This document shows positions 33,883-40,645 of a DNA stretch of 40,645 nt, piece after piece. Each line of letters opens with the position of its first letter. The first letter of the stretch is position 1. Below the pieces are notes generated by a model. That model searched no databases, was not told where the DNA came from, and was given only the letters and a program-made list of their open reading frames with translations. This stretch comes from Vreelandella glaciei. GTDB taxonomy: Bacteria > Pseudomonadota > Gammaproteobacteria > Pseudomonadales > Halomonadaceae. The stretch lies in NCBI RefSeq assembly GCF_013415125.1, contig NZ_JACCDE010000040.1:1-40645 (forward strand), in the 5' to 3' direction. Made by a program: the position numbers and the translations under genes.

Positions 33883-34539
33883 GCGAATCCCTCGCGTCAT
33901 TAGCCAGCAAATCCTTGCCGTAAATTACAACGTAGCAGGCTGAAGCAGCGCATTTATACAAGTGTAGATATCAAACCTGAATGCAAACTGAATATGCTGC
34001 CTAAAACATGGTGCAAAAAGTAATAAACCGCAAGGTGGGTGCAGGCTCTGAGTGCAACGCTACCTAATAGATGGCGGGTGAGCATTCATGGTGTTTAGAC
34101 CAGCGCCTCAACTGGCCACCTGAAGTCAAGGCGCTTCCTATTCAACTGGTAATACAATGTCCTCTTGGGTGTGGCGCGGCAGTTCCGCCCCTTTCGCCTG
34201 TGTTAAGCCGTCGATGTTTTTATTGCTACCGCGTTGTCATAGGCTGTGTGGATCACAAAAGTAGATAGCAACACTCGTTGCCTCGATAATTATGCATGCC
34301 GTTGTTGTCCAATCAGTTGGCAGGCGCTGCACCGGTTTCCAGAGAAGCACATTCAGTTCGTATCTACACCGTGTTTGCCATGAACTACATGGCGCTGTGA
34401 CAACATGGACTGGCACAGTTGAGGTGTCTGTTTATAACTACTAGGAAGATGAACTGCAGACCGCTACTCATCAAGCTCGGTGTGCTTGCGCCCATGACTG
34501 GGGCCGGTATTTCTATTCTCAAAGCGAGTAACCCCGGGA
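33883..34539. other. Intergenic region upstream of the nuo-like operon
   Basis: About 650 bases without a convincing gene. It must hold the operon promoter near 33.9-34.0 kb, reading left. Short frames on both strands lack ribosome sites and family motifs. No tRNA, terminator or repeat was recognised. The far end borders the IS3-type element. Confidence 0.5.
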
Positions 34540-34578
34540 TGAACCTCCCCGGTTATTCTGGAGACCGGTTTGTTTGAG

Positions 34579-35359
34579 TCAGGCTGCTTCACCCGACTCC
34601 TCCAGTTGACGACAATACGTCCTTTCTCGTTCTGCTGGTGAAACGTTTCCGATGGGTTCCTGTAGTCGGCGATTGTTGAACCAGTCAACCCATTCCAGCC
34701 TGGCATACTCAACGGTATCCAGCCCCTTCCATGGGCCACGATGGTGAATCACCTCCGTTTTGAATAGGCCGATGATGGTCTCGGTCAGTGCATTGTCGTA
34801 GGAGTCGCCGGTGGTGCCGACTGAGGCATCGATACCCTCGTCAGCCATACGCTCTGTATAGCGAATCGAGGGATATTGTCTTCCCCGATCACTATGATGG
34901 ATCAACCCTCGTATGTGTTTTTGTGCCCACAGAGCTAGCTCCAGGGCGTCCAGTACCTGTCCCGTTTTCATCGACGTCGCTACACGCCAACTCACGATAC
35001 ATCGTGCGTAAACATCGATAACGAACGCAACATAAACGAAGCCAGACCAGGTGGCGACGTAGGTAAAATCGGCCACCCAAAGCTTATTAGGGCGCATGAG
35101 CCGTTCTACGGTGCAGCGAGCAACATTAACGTGGAGTTGCCGCCAGACCTTACGAGCACCGTAAACGCAGAAATCTTCCTCCCATACCCGATGAATCTCA
35201 GCCGTAAGAAACGCATCCTGCCGATATCGCTCTGCTCGTCGTTCAGGATCGGCTTCAAAGTGCCTTGTGGTGGTAATACTTCGATGGGGCGATTGGCAGC
35301 TGACTACAAATCGATTCGACCCCGAACTGAGCACGATGCTCGTCGATAAATGACACCAT
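34579..35359 (-). pseudogene. IS3-family transposase OrfB with frameshift and internal deletion
   Basis: From ATG 35359 (overlapping the orfA stop as TGATG) it reads MVSFIDEHRAQFGVESICSQ, then an extra T near 35260 shifts the frame. The downstream frame holds AEIHRVWEEDFCVYGARKVW, LWVADFTYVATWSGFVYVAF, HHSDRGRQYPSIRYTERMA and GDSYDNALTETIIGLFKTEV, the DDE-type core. VERLMR is followed directly by PNKLWVADF, while family members have about 30 more residues there, so an internal deletion exists. The enzyme is inactive. Confidence 0.85.
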
Positions 35360-35676
35360 CAATTGGGTTTGCGGTCGAGCTCCGCCTGGGCGAAAAAAGC
35401 AACCGCCTTACGGAGAATTTCCTTGGCACGCTTCAATTCGGTGTTTTCACGCTCTAGCTGCTTGAGTCGTTCATGTTCAGACAGGTTAACCGAGCTGTTT
35501 TCCTGCGTGAGTTCTGTGCGTTTGCACCAGGCTCTCAAGGTCTCTGGTGTGCAGCCTAACTTACTAGCAATGGAGCAGATTGCTGCCCACTTGGATAGGT
35601 ATTCCCATTGCTGTTCAATGACTAATCGAACACCCCGCTCCCGGACTTCCGGGGAATATCGTTTTGGTGAGTTAAT
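35359..35676 (-). CDS. IS3-family transposase OrfA (start codon ATT)
   Basis: About 105 residues: KRYSPEVRERGVRLVIEQQ, a helix-turn-helix with CTPETLRAWCKRTE, and a leucine-zipper segment LKQLERENTELKRAKEILRK. In this family the start is normally ATG in GAGGATGGCGTCATG; here that codon is ATT at 35676. Either a rare start is used or the gene is silenced by a start mutation. Confidence 0.75.
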   Translation of the reverse strand: MNSPKRYSPEVRERGVRLVIEQQWEYLSKWAAICSIASKLGCTPETLRAWCKRTELTQENSSVNLSEHERLKQLERENTELKRAKEILRKAVAFFAQAELDRKPN

Positions 35677-35741
35677 GACGCCATCCTCTCAAGATATGGA
35701 GTCTCCGGTAAAGCCGGGGCGGTTCACATGTACAGTTGTGG

Positions 35742-37079
35742 TTAGTGGGAATGAAACTGTTCGCTATCGGCTGAATTGTTGCGCTTGGCAAGAAATAGCC
35801 ATTCGCCGATGAGCAGCACGGCCATCAATCCGGCGGCAACGATAAGTACCAGTGGATCTGAAGTGGCTTTTACCCAAACAAAGCCACTCAATACGAGGAC
35901 ATCTAGCAGAATGGCAATGCTTGGAATAACCGCGTTAGCGCCCACACTTTTCCTGAGATGGCGCAGCACTCCCCAATGGATAGCGATATCCATGATCAAG
36001 TAAAAAATAATGCCGAGCGCCGCGATACGGCTAAGATCAAAAAACGCAGTCAAGATTAAGCCAAACACAATGGTGTACACCAACGTGTGCTTTTGCAGGC
36101 TACCTGGCATATGGAAGTGGCGGTGTGGAACCAATTTCATTTCAGTCAGCATGGCTAGCATGCGTGATACGGCGAAAACACTGGCGATGATCCCGCCTGC
36201 TGTGGCTAGCATGGCTAAAACAACGGTAAAGCCAACGGCAGCTTCACCAAGTGCGGGCCGAGCCGCTGCCGCCAGCGAATAGTCTTGAGTTTCGATAATC
36301 TCAGACAAGGAAAGATTGCTGGCCACCGCAAAGCCCACAAGCGCATAGATGACTACACATAGCGCGATGGAGATCATGATGGCCTTGCCCAGGTTGCGCT
36401 TTGGGTTTTTCAGCTCCGAGCCACTATTGGTAATGGTCGTAAAACCTTTGAAAGCCAAAATACCTAGCGCCGTCGCGCCCAAGAAGCCTGAGAGGGTTGG
36501 GGATGGCGCATCCCCGCCAGTACCCATGTCGATAGAATCTGCAATAAAAACACCGACAACACCAAACACGATGATGCCGCCAATTTTGATGAAGCCCAGC
36601 ACCGAGGCAACTGTTTCAATCAACTTGTTGGTGGATAAATTGATCAAAAAAGCCGCGAGCAATAAGCCCACACCGAGTAGTGGCACAAACACAGCGCGAT
36701 CACCCAGGTCAAATAGCTCCAGCGTGTAAGAACCGAAAGTTCTCGCCAAAAAGCTCTGCGCAATCACCATGGAAAAATACATCAATAGCGCATGGAAAGC
36801 GGTGGGGAGCGTTGAGCCATACGCTTTTTGCAAATACATGCCAATCCCCCCGGCAGATGGGTAAGTATTGGACATTTTGACGTAAGAGTAAGCGCTGAAA
36901 GAGACAATGACCGCGGCAGCCAAAAAGGCTAGGGGAAATAGAGGGCCGGTCATTTCCGCCATCTGTCCAGTTAACGCAAAGATTCCTGCGCCGATCATTA
37001 CTCCAGTGCCAAGTGCTACGGCACCGATTAGTGAGAGGCTTCCTTCTTCGTAATGTGGCGTTCTATCCTGGTCAGCCAT
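35742..37079 (-). CDS. APC-superfamily amino acid permease
   Basis: This 445-residue cytoplasmic-membrane protein has about 12 helices. The first helix motif GVMIGAGIFALTGQMAEMTG is the APC substrate and cation site (unwound GAGIFA). Also present are SYVKMSNTYPSAGGIGMYLQ, GFTTITNSGSELKNPKRNLG and a C-terminal FHSH tail. The substrate is not predictable. The start is set at 37079 because AGGAG lies 8 bases upstream; an upstream ATG at 37121 has no site. It follows the MauE-type gene by ~160 bases. Its left-arm twin is frameshifted, leaving this one as the working copy. Confidence 0.88.
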   Translation of the reverse strand: MADQDRTPHYEEGSLSLIGAVALGTGVMIGAGIFALTGQMAEMTGPLFPLAFLAAAVIVSFSAYSYVKMSNTYPSAGGIGMYLQKAYGSTLPTAFHALLMYFSMVIAQSFLARTFGSYTLELFDLGDRAVFVPLLGVGLLLAAFLINLSTNKLIETVASVLGFIKIGGIIVFGVVGVFIADSIDMGTGGDAPSPTLSGFLGATALGILAFKGFTTITNSGSELKNPKRNLGKAIMISIALCVVIYALVGFAVASNLSLSEIIETQDYSLAAAARPALGEAAVGFTVVLAMLATAGGIIASVFAVSRMLAMLTEMKLVPHRHFHMPGSLQKHTLVYTIVFGLILTAFFDLSRIAALGIIFYLIMDIAIHWGVLRHLRKSVGANAVIPSIAILLDVLVLSGFVWVKATSDPLVLIVAAGLMAVLLIGEWLFLAKRNNSADSEQFHSH

Positions 37080-37242
37080 GCAAACACTCCTATGGATTAA
37101 GCCTAAGGCGTGCGTGTTCACCGCCTTAGGCCAGTGTGGGATAAGTTCAACACCAAGTGTGGTTGAGTTAGCTGAACGTAACCTGAATATGGTTCAGTCA
37201 TTTAACTGACCTATATCATGGTTTGGCGTAAGAGTACGGGTC

Positions 37243-38001
37243 TTACCCCAACAACATCCGCAACGGCATCCACAGTCCCATAGCGATCATCACGAGGTTT
37301 TCGGTTAGTGACACAAAACCCAACGGCACATTGCTGTTACCACCGACGCAGGCGCACTTCAGCTCACGCTTATCGATATACACGGCTTTAAACACGGAAA
37401 CCGCCCCCACCGTACCGACAAATAGCGCCAGTGGGGCTGCCAGCCAAATCAATGCTCCGGCCAGCATTAAAATGCCTGCAAGTGTCTCGGCGTAGGGGTA
37501 AAAATAGCTGTAGGGCACGTAGCGCTGGGCCAAAAGGTCGTAATTCAAAAACATACTGCTGAAACTTTCGACATCTTGCAGTTTCTGCAAGCCCAGCAGC
37601 ACCATCGCCGTAGCAACGGCGAACTCCGGCATGCGTGCAGTAAACAGTGTGCCTTGGGTCGCCCAGCTAATCGCCAAGCCTATCAGCAGCGCAGTAGCAA
37701 AAATGGCAATCACCGGCCGGTAAGTGGTTTCTTTTGCATTGGGAACGCTCATTCCCAGATGTTTGCGCAGCTCTTCATAGCCACCGATACGTTGGTCACC
37801 GATATACACCTGGGGCGTCGTGTCGACGTTTTCCTGTTTTTTGAAAGCATCGATTTCATCACGAGACGTTAAGGTATGATCGTCGACCTTAAAGCCTTTA
37901 CGCTTGAGTAGATCAACCGTTTTCAAACCGAACGGGCACATATGCTCGACGGTTTTCATCCGGTAAACCTGTGCAGAGGCAGTGGATGTTGACGTTGGCA
38001 T
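37243..38001 (-). CDS. Glutaredoxin-MauE/DoxX-type fusion protein
   Basis: A 252-residue fusion. Residues 15-85 form a glutaredoxin-like domain with MCPFGLKTVDLLKRKGF (a single redox Cys22, CPFG), TTPQVYIGDQRIGGYEELRK and the cis-Pro TP motif. Residues 95-252 are a four-helix MauE/DoxX-type membrane domain: GLQKLQDVESFSSMFLNYDL, YPYAETLAGILMLAGALIWL, and a cytoplasmic or periplasmic KCACVGGNSNVPLGFVSLTE segment with a Cys-Ala-Cys pair. MauE-type proteins pass reducing equivalents across the membrane for disulfide handling. ATG 38001 has GAAGGAAAA upstream. It lies downstream of a palindrome that could be its operator and downstream of copAB, so a role in copper or disulfide stress is plausible. 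Confidence 0.88.
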   Translation of the reverse strand: MPTSTSTASAQVYRMKTVEHMCPFGLKTVDLLKRKGFKVDDHTLTSRDEIDAFKKQENVDTTPQVYIGDQRIGGYEELRKHLGMSVPNAKETTYRPVIAIFATALLIGLAISWATQGTLFTARMPEFAVATAMVLLGLQKLQDVESFSSMFLNYDLLAQRYVPYSYFYPYAETLAGILMLAGALIWLAAPLALFVGTVGAVSVFKAVYIDKRELKCACVGGNSNVPLGFVSLTENLVMIAMGLWMPLRMLLG

Positions 38002-38046
38002 TGATTTTCCTTCGTTAAGAACATGGTATTTACTAAAAATATAGAA

Positions 38047-38065
38047 CCTTTGTGCTACATACAGG
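38047..38065 (-). promoter_or_regulatory. Imperfect palindrome upstream of glutaredoxin-MauE, right arm
   Basis: This is the equivalent of 5389-5407. Read on the minus strand it is CCTGTATG-TAG-CACAAAGG, so one half-site matches the left copy and the other has two changes. The position relative to the start codon is the same. Confidence 0.45.
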
Positions 38066-38147
38066 CAAGTATAGCCTGCTCATTTATTTTAAAATTCTAG
38101 CTACGGTTACGAATAGGTTTCTGCAACGATAGAAATATATGTTAAAT

Positions 38148-38174
38148 AAAAAGGCCAGCATAAAGGCTGGCCCT
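38148..38174 (-). terminator. Rho-independent terminator after PPC-like copy 3
   Basis: On the minus strand GGCCAGCC-TTTA-TGCTGGCC is followed by TTTTTATTT, 25 bases past the copy-3 stop. Confidence 0.85.
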
Positions 38175-38198
38175 GTATCTTAAATTAGTGACTATATA

Positions 38199-38615
38199 TT
38201 AATAGTCAACATGTAACTCATAGCGGTTATTGTCATTTTCTTTAGTACCTCCCAGTGCATTGCCTGTCACTTCAAGTTGATAATTGCCTGGCTGCAGTTG
38301 GCGGACCATTTCAAAATGGCCACGTGGGCTGGATGCTTCTGCTACCTGCTGTCCCGCTGCATTATAAAGCACCGCGGAGATACGGTTTCCAGTGCTGGTT
38401 GCGCCTGGAAAGTGCTCGCTTGCCACCTTCAGCGTAGTCGCTTGTTCAATGTTAATATTGAAACGTTTGGATTGCCCCTGAGCAAGAATCTGTGTAGAAG
38501 AGACGCCTCTTTCAAGTAGCGGCAGATCCTGGGTTGTATTGCCGAAGTTAGCCAATACAGGTGTTGAAAGAATGCTGGCTACAAGCGCTCCAAAGAGAAT
38601 TGATTTAACTTTCAT
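38199..38615 (-). CDS. Small secreted PPC-like protein, copy 3
   Basis: A 138-residue protein with a signal peptide (MKVKSILFGALVASILSTPV, VLA cleavage) and a PPC-like mature domain: LLERGVSSTQILAQGQSKRF, NINIEQATTLKVASEHFPGA, ISAVLYNAAGQQVAEASSP, LQPGNYQLEVTGNALGG, YELHVDY. ATG 38615 is preceded by the same ACTGGAGTAATTATC leader as the other copies. N-terminal sequence equals copy 1, downstream sequence equals copy 2, and the central part is its own. It is 134 bases past the copB stop with its own promoter motif and terminator, so it is linked to copAB but independently expressed. Confidence 0.78.
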   Translation of the reverse strand: MKVKSILFGALVASILSTPVLANFGNTTQDLPLLERGVSSTQILAQGQSKRFNINIEQATTLKVASEHFPGATSTGNRISAVLYNAAGQQVAEASSPRGHFEMVRQLQPGNYQLEVTGNALGGTKENDNNRYELHVDY

Positions 38616-38663
38616 GATAATTACTCCAGTGGTTGATGATTTGTTTATATTAGCTGTGGTTTT

Positions 38664-38681
38664 TGAAACGAAGCTGAATTT
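38664..38681 (-). promoter_or_regulatory. Shared AAATTCAGCTT motif, PPC-like copy 3
   Basis: Read on the minus strand it is AAATTCAGCTTCGTTTCA, one change from copies 1 and 2, at the same distance from ATG. Confidence 0.5.
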
Positions 38682-38692
38682 AAAAATAAAAA

Positions 38693-38724
38693 CAATAAAA
38701 AAAACGCCACCAATTGGTGACGTT
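38693..38724 (-). terminator. Rho-independent terminator of copAB
   Basis: On the minus strand ACGTCACCA / TGGTGGCGT is followed by eight T, about 25 bases after the copB stop. Confidence 0.85.
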
Positions 38725-38748
38725 AAAAGTTACCCATTACCAGAGTTG

Positions 38749-39519
38749 TTAGAACATCATTCTAACACCGGCCACCACTCCAGTGTCTTCCGTGTTGTCG
38801 CCACTGGCGCGGGTGAGATCCGCCGTGTCGCCGTACTCTTTCTCCCAATAAGCACCGATGTAGGGGGCGAAGCGGCGGGTCACCTCATAACCTAGACGCA
38901 TACCCACACGCACGGAGTTTAGCCCTTGGCCCACCCCAAACTCCTCGACTTCGCTAGCAGCAACGGCAATTTCGGTACGCGGCTGTAGGTAGAGCCGCTG
39001 CGTCAGGCGCAGATCGTACTCGCTTTCCAGGCTGGCGGAGATATCGCCTTCATCGCTTATCCTCAAGTCGAGATCGGTCTCGAAGCGATAGGGGACGAGC
39101 CCCAATAGGCTGATGACGCCGAAATAGCGTTCGGGATGGTCATTCGTAGCGATACCGCCCTGATAACCGATGCCGCCCTGAAGTTCCCAGAAGTCGGCAA
39201 TCAAACGACTATAAAGCAGGTCGAGGGACTCGAATTCTGCATCTTCGCCATCGCCCTGGACGTTTTCGCCTTCGCCTTCCACGTATAGGCGATTGAAATC
39301 ACCGCCATACCAGGCCTGGAAATCCCAGACCAAGGCATCCCCCCCCTTGTCGGGCGAAGCATATTCCAAGCGATCGACCAGTACCGTGGTCATCGGGTGC
39401 TCCACGACCGGTGACGGCCAGCCGGCCGGGGCGTCATAGCCGTCTTCGGCTTGAGCAGTCGTGGCGGCGGCCATGCCGAGGGCGGCGCTGGCGAGGGTTA
39501 CGTAGTACTTGGTTTTCAT
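38749..39519 (-). CDS. copB: Copper resistance outer membrane protein CopB
   Basis: This 256-residue protein has a signal peptide (MKTKYYVTLASAALGMAAAT, AQA cleavage) and an outer-membrane beta-barrel of CopB/PcoB type: YRFETDLDLRISDEGDISAS, LQPRTEIAVAASEVEEFGVG, RRFAPYIGAYWEKEYGDTAD, ending RMMF with a terminal Phe. The Met/His-rich N-terminal domain of some CopB proteins is short here. CopB works with CopA to handle periplasmic copper. ATG 39519 has AAGGAGG 5 bases upstream. It lies 9 bases after copA and is followed by a strong terminator. Confidence 0.93.
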   Translation of the reverse strand: MKTKYYVTLASAALGMAAATTAQAEDGYDAPAGWPSPVVEHPMTTVLVDRLEYASPDKGGDALVWDFQAWYGGDFNRLYVEGEGENVQGDGEDAEFESLDLLYSRLIADFWELQGGIGYQGGIATNDHPERYFGVISLLGLVPYRFETDLDLRISDEGDISASLESEYDLRLTQRLYLQPRTEIAVAASEVEEFGVGQGLNSVRVGMRLGYEVTRRFAPYIGAYWEKEYGDTADLTRASGDNTEDTGVVAGVRMMF

Positions 39520-39528
39520 ACTGCCTCC

Positions 39529-40645
39529 TTAAGAAACCTGAACAACGCGGAACATGCCAGCATCCATGTGATAGAGAAGGTGGCAGTGGAACGCCCAACT
39601 GCCCTCGGCGTCTGCAGTGATCAGCGCAGACACGCGCTCGCCGGGCTTCACGTTCAAGGTGTGTTTGCGCGGAATCAATTCACCCTGGCCGTTTTCCAGC
39701 TCCATCCACATGCCGTGGAGGTGGATAGGATGCTCCATCATGGTGTCGTTAATGAGGATAAGGCGCAGTCGCTCATCTTTCTCAAAATGGATGGGGCCGG
39801 TCACTTCGCTAAACTTCTTACCGTCGAACGACCACATATAACGTTCCATATTGCCGGTCAGGTGCAGCTCAAGCTCACGGCCTGGTTCACGGCGGTCAGG
39901 CCATGGCGTGAAGGCTTTTAAATCGCGGTAGACTAAAACACGACGTTCATCAGGGTCGATGCCGATGCCCGCCTGGTCGTATCGAGAGCCGGGCTGGGCT
40001 TCACCGGCAACGAGCAAGCCATTTTCGCCGATTTTCGCCTGTTCACCCGCCATGCCACCCATATTAGAGTGATCCATGCCTTGCATGTTGGACATGCTGG
40101 AGTGGTCCATCCCCGCCATGCTGGAATGATCCATGCCTTCCATATTCGACATGTTTGAGCGATCCATTTCCGACATGTTGGAATGATCCATACCTTCCAT
40201 ATTCGACATGCCGGAGTGGTCCATCCCCGCCATATTTGACATGCCAGAATGATCCATCCCGCCCATACCGTGGGCACCCATGGCTTCCATACCGCGGTCG
40301 GCAATTTGACGGCGTTCAGGGATGTCGGCCTGCATCCCTTCACGCGGTGCCAGGGTAGCGCGGGCGTAGCCGCTGCGATCCATGGCTTCGGCGAAGATGG
40401 TGTATGCCCGGTCGTCTTCAGGTGAAACAAGCACATCGTAGGTTTCCGCCACGCCAATGCGGAACTCATCAACAGGGATGGGCTGGACCGGTTGGCCATC
40501 GGCGGCCACCACGGTCATCTTCAAGCCAGGTATACGGACATCGAAGTATGACATGGCCGAACCGTTAATCACGCGTAGCCGTACCCGCTCACCGGCCTTG
40601 AACAGCGCGTTCCAGTTTTCCTGGGGGGAGTGGCCGTTGAGCAGG
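39529..40645 (-). CDS. copA: Multicopper oxidase CopA (3' part, runs off the window)
   Basis: The frame is open to the right edge, giving the C-terminal ~371 residues of a periplasmic multicopper oxidase that oxidises Cu(I) and binds excess copper. Seen: FKAGERVRLRVINGSAMSYF (cupredoxin domain 2), then a Met/His-rich insert of MDHSGM/MDHSNM/MDHSSM-type repeats (about 40050-40265), then the C-terminal cupredoxin domain with HPIHLHGMWMEL and HCHLLYHMDAGM, which carry type 1, 2 and 3 copper ligands. The N-terminal copper ligands and Tat signal lie outside. It is first in the copAB pair. Confidence 0.95.
   Translation of the reverse strand, partial: LLNGHSPQENWNALFKAGERVRLRVINGSAMSYFDVRIPGLKMTVVAADGQPVQPIPVDEFRIGVAETYDVLVSPEDDRAYTIFAEAMDRSGYARATLAPREGMQADIPERRQIADRGMEAMGAHGMGGMDHSGMSNMAGMDHSGMSNMEGMDHSNMSEMDRSNMSNMEGMDHSSMAGMDHSSMSNMQGMDHSNMGGMAGEQAKIGENGLLVAGEAQPGSRYDQAGIGIDPDERRVLVYRDLKAFTPWPDRREPGRELELHLTGNMERYMWSFDGKKFSEVTGPIHFEKDERLRLILINDTMMEHPIHLHGMWMELENGQGELIPRKHTLNVKPGERVSALITADAEGSWAFHCHLLYHMDAGMFRVVQVS

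Larger units (their letters stand above)
34540..35726 (-). mobile_element. IS3-family element, inactive
   Basis: About 1.19 kb with matching imperfect ends: TGAACCTCCCCGG at the left and TGAACCGCCCCGG when the right end is read in reverse, continuing as TT-rich then CTGGAGAC / CCGGAGAC. It contains orfA and a broken orfB on the minus strand. No obvious 3-base target duplication was found, so a flank may have been deleted or rearranged. The right end lies 16 bases from the permease stop codon. Confidence 0.85.
35742..38758 (-). repeat. Right arm of the ~3 kb inverted repeat
   Basis: The better preserved arm, reading leftward: copB end and terminator, PPC-like copy 3, glutaredoxin-MauE, APC permease, then the IS. 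It matches 4697-7578 on the other strand. The right arm contains complete copB-copA beyond it and is the likely source locus. Confidence 0.85.

Noticed and set aside
34071..34268. 65-codon plus-strand frame upstream of nuoA
   Set aside because: No ribosome site and no recognisable motif; it probably overlaps promoter DNA.
34536..35730. Target-site duplication for the right IS3 element
   Set aside because: The 3-base flanks (GGA and CAT) differ; no duplication can be claimed.
4697..38758. Inverted blocks as a composite transposon
   Set aside because: The arms carry cargo genes, not transposases, and their IS neighbours are different families (IS30 and IS3). No target duplication was seen.
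40050..40265. Repetitive DNA at the right end as a CRISPR-like array
   Set aside because: The repeats are codon-phased MDHSxM units within copA, with no unique spacers.

Overview
The window looks like an accessory, IS-scarred region of a halophilic gammaproteobacterium, most likely a Halomonas-type organism. This is inferred from protein style: a DcaP-like porin, acidic secreted proteins, copper genes, and IS3 and IS30 remnants. No rRNA or tRNA fixes the taxonomy, and none was seen.

Layout. 1-5.3 kb: the tail of an unknown gene, a frameshifted small secreted protein (PPC-like, copy 1), a DcaP-like porin, then a graveyard in which an IS3-type element sits inside a fourth diverged paralogue of the secreted protein, followed by a dead IS30 transposase. 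4.7-7.6 kb: a decayed copy of a three-gene block (PPC-like protein, glutaredoxin-MauE fusion, APC permease). The better preserved copy lies in inverted orientation at 35.7-38.8 kb, next to copB and a partial copA. 7.6-11.7 kb: a ferritin-like protein, a cytochrome c / DUF305 / lipoprotein operon and an ATP-grasp-like protein. 11.8-12.3 kb: a dead integrase.

12.5-22.4 kb is a molybdoenzyme district. It holds a nitrate-reductase-like oxidoreductase translationally coupled to an HPP membrane protein, then fdhD, and convergent to it a formate dehydrogenase (with N-terminal Fe-S domains) coupled to a DUF1641 protein. FdhD would sulfurate the cofactor used by the formate dehydrogenase. The 3' half of the HPP gene and its downstream DNA are repeated at 21.9-22.4 kb, so fdhD-DUF1641-fdhF and a broken SDR gene lie between direct repeats. 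A broken lnt fragment follows.

23.2-25.4 kb carries egtB-egtD (ergothioneine). 25.5-33.9 kb carries a tightly overlapping operon, nuoA-(fused NuoB/NuoD-like)-nuoH-J-K-L-M-N. It encodes the complete membrane arm of a complex I-like machine but no NuoC, E, F, G or I. The one peripheral subunit seems to have lost the iron-sulfur ligands, and several membrane-arm residues that are key in complex I look altered. This is the most unusual system in the window: an ion-translocating module whose energy input is not obvious.

34.5-35.7 kb is a second IS3-family element, also inactive. The two ends of the window are tied together by copper-linked genes. A shared AAATTCAGCTT-type motif sits upstream of all three recognisable PPC-like copies and of the porin, suggesting one regulon. 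Function calls rest on motif recognition by eye. Statements about residue loss come from by-eye alignment to remembered family motifs.
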